From the NCBI RefSeq assembly GCF_001638985.1, contig NW_017265158.1, forward strand, positions 496,001-560,000: 64,000 nucleotides of DNA, in the 5' to 3' direction. Under the pieces are notes generated by a model that saw only the letters and a list, made by a program, of their open reading frames with translations, did no database searches and was not told the origin of the DNA. This stretch comes from Phycomyces blakesleeanus NRRL 1555(-). Lineage: Eukaryota > Mucoromycota > Mucoromycetes > Mucorales > Phycomycetaceae. A program made the translations under genes and the position numbers. Positions 35,864 to 47,679 of this stretch are shown here, in pieces; position 1 is the first letter of the stretch; the number at the start of each line of letters is the position of its first letter.

Positions 35864-37250
35864 TAAAAAAAATACTTAAGAATTATAATAATTCCCTTAC
35901 TCCTCCTCTTGTAAATTTTCCCCTCTTCCTTCTTTCTTCTACCCTTTCAGTCTTATTTCCATATTATTTTCTTATAATATACAAATAAATATATCAAAAT
36001 ATACTAATTTTTATCCTTAAATTTGATAATAAAAAAAAGGAACTGTTGACATAAATATAAATACATTTATACTTATACTTGTATACTCACGCCATTTCCG
36101 GAAAGAAATTATACAGGCACATCAATTATTTGCACCCACGCACAAAGAATATATAACAAAATAAAGGATTTAAGCAAGATTTGGATTCTTTATTTTATTG
36201 TGTATTGTATATTGTATAGTATTTAGTAGCTATTTTAGCTATCTACGTTGTATAGTTGGCTTTTATTAACATTGTGGAAAATTTTGTGTCACTACAAATG
36301 TCTTGGCCACTACTACAACCACAACAATAACCACATTGAAAAGAGATAGTTGATAATCTCAGACAAAAGCCCAGTGGGTTCGCCAAAAAAGAAGAAGATG
36401 ATTGGATTGTTGATACCACAACTGTAGCCTACTGTGGCTTTGATATATAGTGCTATTTTCTTTTTGTGAGTACTGTATGTATATATATTGAAGCATTGCC
36501 AGAAATTCTAGCCTGACATCTACTTGTACAATAAATTATTGAAATTAATCAGCAATGTACCTGTCGTTGTCACAAATCGGTCAAGTATCATCATCAATAA
36601 GGACTTATCATGTCAGGAACATGAATGAGCGGACGGGAAGTCGGCCCCAAAATGGGAATTTGATCTTTTTATTTAATTTTTTTTTACGAGAATTGGATTT
36701 ATAAATTTTAATATTTTATTACCTTTTCTTTCTCTTTCTTTCTATCAAACTCTTTCATTATTATATATTTTCTAAGCACGATAGGATCTGACCTGTGCTC
36801 TGACAATGTCAAAGATATCCCGTCATTCGTAAGAAGAAGAAACAATATCTAATTACGGCTTATAGGATAAATTGGTAATAAATTAGTAAAGCCACAAATT
36901 TTGTCTACGCTACAAGCAAAATATATTAATTTACCCAGAATCTTGAGTCTGTTCTTCAAAAGAATATATATATAGCTCATTAGTAGCACCAGTAAATTCT
37001 TTTTCCACACAGTTATTTATTGAAGTATCTTTGCTTACAAAATGGCTTGTGCGTTAATAGCTAGAATATATATATATATATATATGTATGTGTGTAAGCA
37101 ATTACCTTGTAGTGATTGTGCAACTTAATTTGGGTGTGTCTTCCAAGAACTGTTGTGTAATCTATTTCTGTAGATGGTGTAAATATGTATGATATAAATG
37201 GACATTTGTTGCTCTCATCTAATAGTAGTATTTAATTGAGGTATATTTGG

Positions 37251-37592
37251 TGTGGACATACTAAAAGTTCAAAAAAAGGGTAAAACAACTTCATCCTGAA
37301 CTTAGTCAATCAGACTAATTTATGACTGTCCACACCTTTTTTTTAAAAAAAAGTCCAAAATTAGTTCAAAATACATATTAGATAAAATTGTGCATATAAT
37401 CCCGTCTCTGTCATTAAGTGAGAACCTTTTATTGCGAGTTTTTCTAGACCTCTCATTATATGGCACATCCTCTCCATAAAAAAATGCTTCTCTTCTCAAT
37501 CCTAGTGGCAATGAAAGAAAACTAGCTAATTAGAGTCGATTAAAAATTTTGCCCTTTTTTTGCCCTGTTTTTGCCCTTTTAGTCTGTCCACA
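37251..37592. mobile_element. 342-bp inverted-repeat (MITE-like) element
   Basis: The left end TGTGGACATACTAAAAGTTC and the reverse complement of the right end, TGTGGACAGACTAAAAGGGC, match over about 30 bp. Both continue into an AAAAA-x-AGGG part. A third, inverted copy of the terminal TGTCCACACC lies inside at 37327-37336, followed by a T8A8 tract. There is no coding capacity. The target duplication could not be determined by eye. Confidence 0.65.
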
Positions 37593-37654
37593 TTAACTGT
37601 ATCACAATTTCGGTCCAATAATATCATTGTCTGAGTTTACAAATTGTTCGGACA

Positions 37655-37671
37655 ACTGGACTGAGTACCCC
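37655..37671. repeat. Solitary transposon end related to the 50.4-kb element
   Basis: The sequence GGACTGAGTACCCCC matches the terminal GGCTGAGTACCCCC of the inverted-repeat element at 50374-51106 apart from one base inserted in the middle. No matching inverted partner was found nearby, so it may be a remnant or a truncated family member. Confidence 0.45.
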
Positions 37672-38878
37672 CTATATTCAGCTTTTTTTTAACTCGTCTC
37701 TACGAAAAAAAACGGTTTTTTTGGCTGTTTTTTTTTTCTGTTTTCTGGCGGTTTGACAAGGCGGCTTTATAGCTGGTTTTTGCCTAATATCTACTTTGCC
37801 TATAACATTGATCTTTTCAAATATTCAGCTTATCTTTTTTGGATGATACCAAAATAAAATTAGTTGTATGTGAACAGGGGTTAATGTTCAGATTTCTTAC
37901 TTGTAATCATCTAAACAATCTCTTTGTAGAAGCCAAAAAAAACTTTGTAAGTATGGAACTCCATAGAGAATAAAATGATGTGTCAGAATAACCTACTGTA
38001 CCTATGTCTTTTTTTCTGTTTGCTTGGAGCCGTATTATTCTCTGTAACTGATACTACCGTGTAAACAATGTTTAAAATAGTCGGACAAAAGGAGTCTTCA
38101 AGTGATGCATATAATATCCTAAATACATAGTTCAACCTCAAAAAACAGCATAAGAAGAGGTAGACATAGCAATAGAAGCCGGCCAGTAGAAATAATATAT
38201 CATCAGCAAGCACCTGTTAATAAAGGGCAATCATACGAGGTACTTACATTTGCCTTTGGGTTAATAATTAAAAAGTTTCAAGACCATGCGTATCATAGTA
38301 AAGATACCACAGTCAAGTGAGCATACGATTACGCTATATATATATACCAGTGAGCCGCAAATACTGTGAAGGTTTATTCTTGAGGCTATACAAAAATGAG
38401 GCTGCAAGTCTTTTGAAGTTTCATGGTTTTTCACTTACCTTAATTTCTCATATTTATTTATACCGGTTAGCCTGACAGCCACCAAAACGCCTAATAAATA
38501 AACAGAGAAAGAATATAGACAAAATAGATTTTACACTATCTAATTTACTAAAGCTATGGGAAATAAATCAATAATCGAGTTTTTAAGTTTACATATTTAC
38601 ATGTTTAAAATTCCTGATTATTAAAATACATATCATATGCACCCAAGAGCTAAGCCAAGGGTGGCTATTAGCTATTCTTATATACAAAAGAAACTCTTTT
38701 ATCAATGGCTTGGAGAGAGAGCAAGAAATAAACAAACAAACAAAAGAAGACGAAGAAGAAGAAGAAAAATAATAACAGTAATATCCTCACTGCGGTGGAA
38801 ACAAGTATATATACAGTATATCCTACTTGTTTAATTTATCTTCATTATTCTTCTCTACTTGTATTATCTTTAAAAGAA

Positions 38879-39304
38879 ATGATGCTTTCTATTGTATTCG
38901 GTCTGGTTTTGTTTCTCATTTCTCTGGTATCTGCTGCTCCACCATCTTCAACCGTTCCTTCGGACAAACACGAAGCTAAAGAAGCAAATAAATGCCTGGA
39001 GCTTACCTACCCTTCCAATGGAACCGTTTGGGATACCTACGGCACTTATGATGTTACTTGGACTGTCACAGGAGAATGTCAAGATATAAATTACGTTTAC
39101 CTTCTTCCAGTATCTCAAGACGAAGACGGAGAAGTTGTTTTTGGAGAGCTTTACCATATGGAGGAAGCACTTGACATTGACTCGGGTCACTTTCCTTTAA
39201 ATCTTGACTCTCGCGAAGTCGAAGGAAACTACGTATTTGCCGTTGGTCCTAAAGTAGATGATTGGTCTGACTATTCAGATTTTGCTGTTATTAGTATCGC
39301 TTGA
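38879..39304 (+). CDS. Small secreted Kre9/Knh1-like protein
   Basis: A single-exon gene of 141 residues. The signal peptide MMLSIVFGLVLFLISLVSA is followed by APPSS, a plausible cleavage site. The mature part has one beta-rich Ig-like domain resembling the Kre9/Knh1 family N-terminal domain (LELTYPSNGTVWDTYGTYDV, then TWTVTGECQD). It contains one N-glycosylation sequon (NGT) and two cysteines (the pair in NKCLEL and GECQD). It ends ...FAVISIA without a GPI signal, so it is probably secreted. I start at the first of two adjacent ATGs because a TATA box lies about 70 bp upstream; the longer open frame from 38795 overlaps that box. A role in cell wall glucan assembly is inferred only from the domain. 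Confidence 0.65.
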   Translation: MMLSIVFGLVLFLISLVSAAPPSSTVPSDKHEAKEANKCLELTYPSNGTVWDTYGTYDVTWTVTGECQDINYVYLLPVSQDEDGEVVFGELYHMEEALDIDSGHFPLNLDSREVEGNYVFAVGPKVDDWSDYSDFAVISIA

Positions 39305-39897
39305 AAAGATTATGATTAGATATTTGAAATAAAATTTCTTGGGATTTTTTTTTACAAAAAGATAACGACTTGGTTGAAAAGATACTACTTTATTTTTGTA
39401 CAAATTATCAGCATATTTACTAAAATCGCAAGCTACTTAAAGATAATTTAGACACTATTGATTTGCAATTTCAAATAAAAAATACAGTAATATTAGAAAA
39501 GTATAAAATCCAGAAAATCGGTCGAGTTATATCTCTGGATATCCAACCTAAAGTGGCCAAAACAAACTCAATTTTTATCCAATGAACATCAAGTAATATG
39601 CATTGGAACGCCTCCAACAAGAGCTTAGCACACACGCAGTTTATAGTATCACCGAAAATTGTAGATATTTATGATAGAAAATCTGATACTTATATGTCAA
39701 GAGGACAAATAAAAAATGTTGTGGATGCCTATTTTATAAAGTACTTTGCTTCTCAAGAGAACTTATCGTCTAAACGAGTTCTACGTCATTCTATATGATT
39801 GGCGCGGAGAGTCAACTATATGTACGCTTTCAAGTTAAAGAGAGTAATGGCATTTTGGCTTGAGTGTCTTACCTCATTCAAAAGGCTTCATTTTAAG
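39305..39897. promoter_or_regulatory. Upstream region of glucosidase II alpha
   Basis: 0.6 kb spacer. A 66-codon frame starting at ATG 39598 (MHWNASNKSLAHTQFIVSPK) ends at 39798 just before the next gene. It has no recognised domain and could be part of a decayed gene or chance. Confidence 0.45.
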
Positions 39898-42800
39898 ATG
39901 AGGTTGAAATTAACACATCTCGGGCGTATAGTAGGAATAACAGTTTCCTTAGCCTCCTGTCTTACTTTAATTAAGACAGTTGAGGCTGTAAAAAAAGAAG
40001 ATTTTAAGACATGCTCCCAATCCGGATTCTGTCGCCGTAACAGAGCATATGCAGACGACGCGCTTGCTCAACCTTCCTTCAAGTCACCATATATTATTCT
40101 CAAGGATTCTGTAAAACTCGGAGATAGCAAAGTCTATGCAGAGGTTAAGAACACCGAAACGGATGTCCTATTGACACTAGATCTATTTATCCTGCAAGAC
40201 AACACAGCGCGTATACGCATCAATGAAAAGAATCCGATTAAGCCGCGCTACGATGACCATGCCCAATTCACAATTGCCAACCAACTTATTGATTCTTCTG
40301 TACATAAAACGTCTAGAGCAAAGGACGGCGTAATTACCATTCTGCTTGACAATACCAATAAACGCAAGGTGATCATCACCTCTGAACCTTTGCGTATTGA
40401 ATTTATTGTGGATGAAAAGCCTATCGTATCTCTCAACGACCGAGGATTCTTTAATTTTGAGCACCTTCGAACAAAAGAAAGCCACAAGCCTAAGATGGTA
40501 GAGAAAACTAATGATGAAGGTGCTATTGAATTAGTGGAGGCTGAATCAGAAAAAGATCTTTGGGAAGAGAGTTTCAAGACTTGGACCGATCCAAAGCCAA
40601 ATGGTAAAAAAAAGGGGAAATTAAAGCAGCTTTAAATATCCAAAGTATAGCTTAATTAATGCCGGAGTATTTGGATGTAGGTCCTGAGTCATTTGGTCTT
40701 GATGTGTCATTCCATGGATTCTCTCATGTATATGGTATTCCAGTAAGTGGGTTTTGGAAATAATAAGGCATTATAAAGCAAAACATAGTAGCAAATATTT
40801 ACATATTTATATATATATAAACGCACAAAAATTACAGGAACATTCCTCTAGCCTTTCTCTCAAGGAAACGAAGTAAGAGTCAATTGCTTATCTATGCATC
40901 TTCTTTTCTTTTCTTTTTTACTTACCTATAAACAATATTTCTTTAGAGGTGGTGAAGGTTCTTATGATGAGCCTTATCGTCTTTACAATACCGATGTATT
41001 TGAATATGCCGCCGATACTCCAATGTCTCTTTATGGAGCTGTTCCTTTCATGGTAGCTCATCAGAAAGATATGTCTGCAGGTGTTTTCTTTATGAATCCC
41101 GCTGAGACCTGGATCGACATTGTCAAAACCAAACCCGAGCAAAAAGTAACTTTTAATAACTGCACGAATTTATTTATAATTGTGTACTCAACAGATTTAA
41201 TAATACTTTAGAATACTGCTCAAAAGGCTTTTAGTTTCGGAAAAAAGGTCGAAGATACAAAATCAACTCAAACGCACTGGATGACAGAGGCCGGTGTACT
41301 TGATCTGTTTGTATTTCTTGGTCCTTCTACTAAAGATATTCTTCGTCAATATCACGCTATCACTGGTACGCCTAGTATGCCGCAAATGTTTGCTATTGGA
41401 TACCACCAGTCTCGCTGGAATTATATCAACCAGAGAGATGTATTGGAGGTCGATAGTCAATTCGATAAGCATGATATCCCGTATGATGTGATCTGGTTAG
41501 ATATTGAATATACTGATGAGAAGAAGTACTTTACTTGGGACATCCCGAAATTCCCTGATGCGATCAAGATGGAAGAAGAGCTTGAACACAAGGGCCGAAA
41601 GGTAAATTATCGGGTTTTGCATCAAGATTAATATAGCTAGCATCGATTCTAATGTGAGCGATTAAATAGTTAGTTACAATCATCGATCCCCACATTAAGC
41701 GTGACGATAATTATCACATCTGTCAAACAGCAAAAGACAACGGCTACTTCGTTCAACAGCCTTCGGGTGGTGACTACGAGGCTTGGTGCTGGCCCGGACA
41801 ATCTTCATGGGTCGACTTTTCGAGCCCTGCTGCTCGTGAATGGTGGAAAAGCGAATTTGGCTTTGATAAGTTCAAAGGAACTCGTGAAAATGTTCACATT
41901 TGGAATGATATGAATGAGCCTTCTGTATTTAATGGACCTGAGATTACTATGCAAAAGGAAATGATTCATTACGGAAAATGGGAGCACCGTGTACTCCACA
42001 ACCTGTATTCTGTGCTTACTGTAAATATCTATTGCTATTTATAATGGCTTATTATTGTGTACTCATTTGTACAAAATATCATTTTAGCATTATTCCACTG
42101 CTGAAGGTATTAAGGAAAGAACCAAGGTTGCACAACGACCATTTGTCCTTTCTCGTGGATTCTACGCTGGTACTCAGCGTTATGGACCTATCTGGACTGG
42201 CGACAATATGGTAGACTGGGAATCTCTTTACTACACAAATCCTATGATTTTGTCCAACAGTATTGCAGGAATTTCCTTTTCGGGTGCTGATGTACCAGGA
42301 TTCTTTGGCAATCCTTCACCTGAATTGCTTGTTCGTTGGTATCAGGCAGCAGTATTCCAGCCTTTCTTCCGTGGACACGCTCACATCGACACAAAGCGTC
42401 GTGAACCTTATCTTTTGGATGAGCCATATCGCTCTATTACTCGCGCTTCTCTGCGTGAGCGTTATGCTTTACTGCCGTACTGGTACACATTGTTTTTTGA
42501 GGCCCACAAGACTGGTGTACCAATGATGCGACCTATGTTCATGGAATTCCCAGAGGACGAAGCGCTATTTACCACCGAAGATCAGTTTATGCTAGGTAGT
42601 GGCATGCTGGTAAAGCCTGTTACATCTGAGGGAACCTTTGCTGCCGAGATCTATTTCCCTGGTGATCAGGTAAGTTCTGATGATGCGATATTGGTATAAT
42701 ATGGGCTCTTATTGACAAAACGTGTCTTTTTTTCTCAAAAATAAATAAATAAAAATAATTAGCCATGGTATGATACCCAAACATTTGAAAAGATTCAGCA

Positions 42801-43375
42801 TAATGGGTACAAAACTGTAGAAGCTCCTATTGAAAAAGTTCCTGCATACTACCGAGGTGGTCATATCATTCCTAGACGTGAGCGTGCTCGCCGTAGCACA
42901 TCTGGAATGAAGCTTGATCCATTTACTCTTGTTATCGCTCTTGACAACAAGGTAAAACAAACAACCACATTTTAAGCTCACATAATCTAAACGCACACAC
43001 ACACACAATATTATGTATCAATAGGGCCAGGCGCACGGTGAGCTGTATCTTGATGATGGAGAAACCTATGACTTTGAGTCTGGTGCATATGTCCGTACAC
43101 AGTTTATTTACAATAACGGTGTATTGACTAGCAAGAACCTCCATGAGGATCCATCTAGCGATGCGGCCACAAAATATGCTGCCTCCATTAAAGATGTGCG
43201 CATTGAACGTATTCGCTTGCTTGGTGTAGAACAGCCCGAACACATCCATGTTGTCCACCCAGACGCTACACGTACTCCGGTATCTTTTGAATATAGTGTC
43301 GCCACTGGATATCTCACCATTAAGGATCCAAAGACTCTTGTTTCTCAAGGCGGATGGAGAATTGAAATTCAATAA
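39898..43375 (+). CDS. ROT2: Glucosidase II catalytic alpha subunit (GH31)
   Basis: ER-lumen enzyme that trims the two inner alpha-1,3-glucoses from N-glycans during calnexin-dependent folding. Nine exons: 39898-40603, 40681-40742, 40838-40872, 40947-41145, 41212-41601, 41670-42020, 42088-42669, 42763-42951, 43025-43375 (954 residues). The N-terminus MRLKLTHLGRIVGITVSLAS is a signal peptide; earlier in-frame ATGs at 39820 and 39847 would bury it. Family markers are CSQSGFCRRNR, FHGFSHVYGIPEH, YDVIWLDIEYTDEKKYFTWD, IWNDMNEPSVF with the nucleophile Asp near 544, and WTGDN with the acid/base Asp near 620. FRGHAHIDTKRREPYL and the C-terminal beta domain follow. Length matches the family (about 920-960). 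No H/KDEL is expected because the beta subunit retains it. Confidence 0.95.
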
Positions 43376-44785
43376 CGAATTCTTTTGACCAAATTAATAT
43401 ATTGTGATTTGACTCTCGATCCACCTTGGCTGACTTGGTCCTTCGACGATTTCCAAACATACTTTTTATATAAATGTCATATATAAGTTTTTTTTTGGTA
43501 TAGTTTATTGGGAGCAAAGAGATATGGTATATACATAAGTAACTCGAGTGCCCTGAAAAACTTCCATCCTTAATCTCCATGCTTAGGGATTAAGTAAATA
43601 TACCACATTATTTTACAAAATTAATGAGTGCGAAATCAGTATAAGTCTAGGGAATTCAGAAAGTTTTGTGCTAATCTTGATCTTAGACTGATTCTATATA
43701 TATATTTTTTGGTTTTTATCATATCATAAATGATATGAAGTACAAGGACTAAAATGTGAGATTCCCCACTTTTCTTTTTTGTTTTTCAAGACCCTCTAAA
43801 TCTTAATTTTTCATGTCAATCTTTAATTGATTGATTGATAAAATTAGAGATGTATCAATCTTGGTGGGACCACGTTCCTTGAATTGTAATAAATCTGAGC
43901 CTTGGTTTTGGTTTTGGTTTTGGTTTTTTTTTAACTTGTACACTCCCACCAGAGAGATCACTGTCAAATTTCTTGGTTTTGGATCACAAATAAACTAGTC
44001 TTCAACTTCTTTATGCTATATCCTGCAAAAACCTCAGCTGTAGAAGATAAACCCTTTGTCCTCTTATAGTCAATACATATATTATGAGAAATAAGGTCTA
44101 ATATACGGTGTAGCTACTTCGAGCTTTACTCACAGCTTTGACTCTATCCGGAATACTAACTACAAAAGTATGGAGAATTCCTGAATTTCATATCAGTTTT
44201 TCCACCACGTCGTACGCAGATTCATCATGGTAGCTAGCACCATCTTGGGATTTAAAAAATATGGTATTCATAATTTGATTTTGCATACTGGAGGATTATG
44301 CAAGAAGAAATGATAACGAAATAAGGTGTGGTCAAAAGAAAGCAAGAAATAAAGAAATAAAGATGTATTTCTGGGAAAATTGTCGAAGGACCGAGCTAGC
44401 AAAGGTGAATTGAGATATTTAGAAATACGTTCCTTAAATTCTTGCCTAAAGAACCTTTGTAATTGTTTTAATATTTTGTCAAACTATTTTTTTTATTATT
44501 TTTCCAAAGTGAATGATATTTTTAAATATGTAATATATTGAGAGCGGGAAGTACAGTATTTTATTTAAAGAAGGAGACCCCAAAATGCCTATCCTGAAAT
44601 ATGTAAAGAGGTGTTCGATTGTTTTAATTACGAGAACATTAATAATATTAATAATAAAGGTTATTTCTGTGTGAGTTTCCGCGTATAAAGAAATGCGAAT
44701 AGAATAGTTTGAATTATGGACATTAATGGATGAGCGATATGTTTGTGATTATTATAAGTTATATGGTAAAATTGAATAGGAGCAT
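43376..44785. other. Convergent intergenic region
   Basis: 1.4 kb AT-rich spacer between the 3' ends of the glucosidase II and LYRM2 genes. It contains a GGTTTT hexamer repeat near 43904-43930. No gene or RNA was recognised. Confidence 0.5.
43904..43930. repeat. GGTTTT hexamer repeat
   Basis: Four tandem GGTTTT units ending in a longer T run. It is too short to be anything but a simple repeat. Confidence 0.85.
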
Positions 44786-45366
44786 CTACTTTTTTGCATG
44801 GGCAAGTGTAATCGAACTTTGGAGATTATGCATTTGATGCTTCCCGGATGATAATAATGCCTTTATTTTGTCCTATAGTCCAGATCAATTAGAATTTATT
44901 TATTAATCACTAAATAGACCTACTAAATCCGTTTCATGGCGAGCACGCTCAAAGTCGGATCGAGCCCATGCTCTAAGTTCTTGTGCATCATGCTTGTCAA
45001 GACCTTTTATTTATTTATTTATTTATTAAAAAAATAAATAGAGAACCAACAGCAGTAAAATACACAAATGTTATTAGAATCACTTTTATATTATAATTAT
45101 CCCGTACCATATTTTAATATATTTCCTAACAGTCAGTTAAACAATTAATAGATGTGTACCTTTTGTGCTTCTCAATATCTGACGGTATAGGGATATTACT
45201 CGACCTCGGGTGAGGAACTAAACTAAAGCGTAAGTTATCAAAGACAATGTTGAATTGACTGTCTTTTTATTTATCTATTTAATACATGGTCCAAGGTCAG
45301 ACTCTCTTTTTTAAAGAATTTTGGGACTGGAGGTGCACGATGAGAAAGGATAAGAGCAGGTCTCAT
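44786..45366 (-). CDS. LYRM2-like mitochondrial LYR-motif protein
   Basis: A small four-exon gene with only short exons: 45366-45286, 45217-45160, 45003-44924 and 44872-44786 on the minus strand, totalling 101 residues. The start MRPALILSHRAPPVPKFFKK looks like a mitochondrial presequence. LTLDHFLTRGRVISLYRQIL contains the LYR motif in the same place as LYRM2 (LTL-x-x-F...LYR). It is followed by DAQELRAWARSDFERARHET, matching the W-A-R-x-x-F-x-R segment of the family, and DLDKIKALLSSGKHQM. Animal LYRM2 associates with complex I. The exact client here is unknown. Its start lies 167 bp from that of the divergent uS17m gene. Confidence 0.82.
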
Positions 45367-45533
45367 TCTAATTAGTGATGAATAGAATAAATGAAGGCAA
45401 GAACCAAGACCATGGTTCTTGAAGGATTGCTCTATATGGGACTGCTGAAGAGGGGTACACAAGTCACAGACACAAAAATCAACAAATCCCTTCAAGGTCC
45501 GTAGTCTCTTTACCCTAATACCCCTTATTCAAT
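45367..45533. promoter_or_regulatory. Bidirectional promoter of LYRM2 and mitochondrial uS17
   Basis: Only 167 bp separate the two start codons. Both products are mitochondrial, so the intergenic segment probably drives both. No classical TATA box is visible. Confidence 0.5.
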
Positions 45534-45837
45534 ATGCGACAGAACTTTGTAGGCATGGTTGTGAGCAACGCCATGCAAAAGACGGTGAAGGTGAAGGTGA
45601 CCCGTCAGAAATTGCATCCCATTGTTCTCAAGGTACGACTTTACACTCGTCATTAAAGAATGAATTGAGGCTGACAGTTCATTCCAGACAATCAAAACCC
45701 ACAAGAACTATCTTGTGCACGACGAGAACCAGTTGTGCGGATTGGGAGACGTTGTTCGTATCGAGGCCTGCAGACCCCTGAGCAAGACCAAGCATTTTAC
45801 AGTAGCCGAGATTGTCAGAAGTGCAAAGAGTGCATAA
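45534..45837 (+). CDS. MRPS17: Mitochondrial small ribosomal subunit protein uS17
   Basis: Two exons, 45534-45632 and 45688-45837, encode 82 residues. [20 protein letters not shown] is the typical uS17 start (V-G-x-V-x-S-x-x-M-x-K-T). The second exon has [20 protein letters not shown], then [20 protein letters not shown], which is the conserved D-x-V-x-I-x-E-x-R-P-L-S-K-x-K rRNA-binding segment. The family is short, so this is full length. Mitochondrial targeting is inferred because the protein is bacterial-like rather than like the cytosolic uS17. Confidence 0.88.
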
Positions 45838-46759
45838 AGCCAGACAAACCACTTCAATTATAGTCAACCAAAGAAATATAATAAAAAAAATGTATATAGA
45901 CACATTTTACTCTGCCTTTTTAAGAATTAGGATTTTGTGGTTTTATGGTTTTGTGATTTTGTGATTTTCAATTGAAGATTATCTTACAGATATATTGATA
46001 AATGATATATGTATACAGTGTATATTTAATGGCTATTAATGTGTCAAATGCATGATTTGGTAGCTGTAATTAAAGCTTCCTTGTTTGACCAATGTAACCA
46101 TCGTTCTTTTTTTTCATTTTGCAGCCACCCCCCCTCCCTTGTAAGCTGGATGAAATATTTTTAAATTATAGTCCGCAATCATGGCCTATCGTCAACGATG
46201 ATCTATATAATAACAATAATAATTTGGACATGCTTAAGATATATTTTACAAAAGGTCAAATGTTTATTTAATTTAGGTTGCCGTAGTAACAGATATAGGG
46301 TAATTACAAATACAGTTATCTCGGGTCATGTGCCCAAGGCCATGAACAATTCCTGTTCATTAATTGCTGAGTAGAAATACTAAAGCAAAAACCCACAAGA
46401 AAAAGTGATTTCTGCACCTCAAATGCTCGAGTCTTCCATGGCTGACTCAGATAATGATCGCTCGCTGGTGGATGACGAACTTGGTTGACGAGCGTGTTCA
46501 AACTAATTTCGCCATTTCATCTTGCTGCTATTGGCTGACAACCCATCTCGATATGAGACCTTGTTACCTTTTATGGGAGTATCGTTGGGCCTAAGCTGAA
46601 CTTCTGGGAGGAGAATATGGGTATATAATGAGACCCTCTTTGTTATCCTTCTTAACATTATAACCTTCAATTTCATAGCCTCAGAAGCATTACTTCTCTT
46701 CTAGTGGCCTATTCATAAAAAAATCCAAACAATAATCCAAAGAAAACCAATTATTTATC
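45838..46759. promoter_or_regulatory. Intergenic region upstream of PAPS reductase
   Basis: 0.9 kb without a gene. The proximal part (46500-46750) is less AT-rich than the rest and includes a TATATAATG near 46622-46630 that could be the core promoter of the sulfate assimilation gene. Confidence 0.45.
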
Positions 46760-47679
46760 ATGCCTAGCAGTACTCAAATTCGCATCCAATCTGGCTCTGA
46801 CATTTCTCCAGAGACTCTCAAGTATCTCAATGAGCGTTTGGCCACTCAATCCCCTCGCGAGATCCTCGAATGGGCCATTGACAACCTCCCTAACCTTTAC
46901 CAGACAACTGCCTTTGGTTTGACTGGTAAGAAACATAATTATATAGTCATCTGTCAAGTTTCATCCACTAACATATCTAATAAATAATAGGTCTTGCCAC
47001 TGTCGACATCATCAACAAGATCAGCATCGACCGCAACCAGGACCACATTGTTCCCCTTATCTTCTTGGACACTCTCTACCACTTTAAAGAGACCATCGAC
47101 TTGGCTAAGAAATGCCAGGATAACTACCAGGTTCCTTTAAAAATCTACAAACCCATCGACTGCACAAACACCGCCCAGTTTGAACGCGAACACGGAAACA
47201 AACTCTGGGAAACTGATGATGATATGTACGATTACCTCGTCAAGGTCGAGCCCGCACGTCGCGCTTACGATGAGTTAAAGGTCAAGTCTGTAATCACTGG
47301 CCGTCGTCGCAGCCAAAAGGGCGATCGCGAAGCAATCCCAATTCTCGAAATAGATGGCACTGGTTTGATCAAGCTCAACCCTCTTGCCTATTGGGATTAC
47401 CAGCAGGTCTGGACTTACATTCGTGCCAACGAGGTTCCCTATAACGCCTTAGTCGACCAAGGCTATCGCTCTATTGGCGACTGGCACTCTACCAAGGCAC
47501 CCTCTTCAAATGGTGGCAGTGATGAGCGCTCTGGCCGCTGGGAAGGTACCCAAAAGACAGAGTGCGGCATGCACAAAGATTACTTTAAAATGCGCGCTGC
47601 CTTTGTAGCTGCCAAACAAAAGAAGCAGCAGCAACAGAAACAACAAATTAACCCTTCTGTCATCACAGCCTCATCATAG
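46760..47679 (+). CDS. MET16: Phosphoadenosine phosphosulfate (PAPS) reductase
   Basis: Cytosolic thioredoxin-dependent enzyme that reduces PAPS to sulfite in sulfate assimilation. Exons 46760-46925 and 46991-47679 give 284 residues. Signatures are QTTAFGLTGLATVDIINKIS, VPLIFLDTLYHFKETIDLAK, VKSVITGRRRSQKGDRE, LNPLAYWDYQQVWTYIRANE, YRSIGDWHST, and the active-site EGTQKTECGMH with the catalytic Cys near 247. It lacks the extra cysteine pair of Fe-S APS reductases, so PAPS is the likely substrate. The codons are C-rich compared with neighbouring genes, suggesting strong expression. The C-terminus carries a Gln/Lys tail (KQKKQQQQKQQ). Confidence 0.94.

Larger units (their letters stand above)
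35864..38878. other. 3-kb gene-poor region with inverted-repeat elements
   Basis: No intact gene recognised. It holds the small inverted-repeat element at 37251-37592 and a solitary element end at 37655-37671. A minus-strand 76-codon frame (37983-38213) is hydrophobic but has no family. A TATATATA box at 38806-38813 belongs to the small secreted protein gene downstream. Confidence 0.5.

Noticed and set aside
37983..38213. Minus-strand 76-codon hydrophobic frame (MLADDILFLLAGFYCYVYLF)
   Set aside because: No family resemblance, no supporting exons or conserved start context, and it lies among transposon remains.
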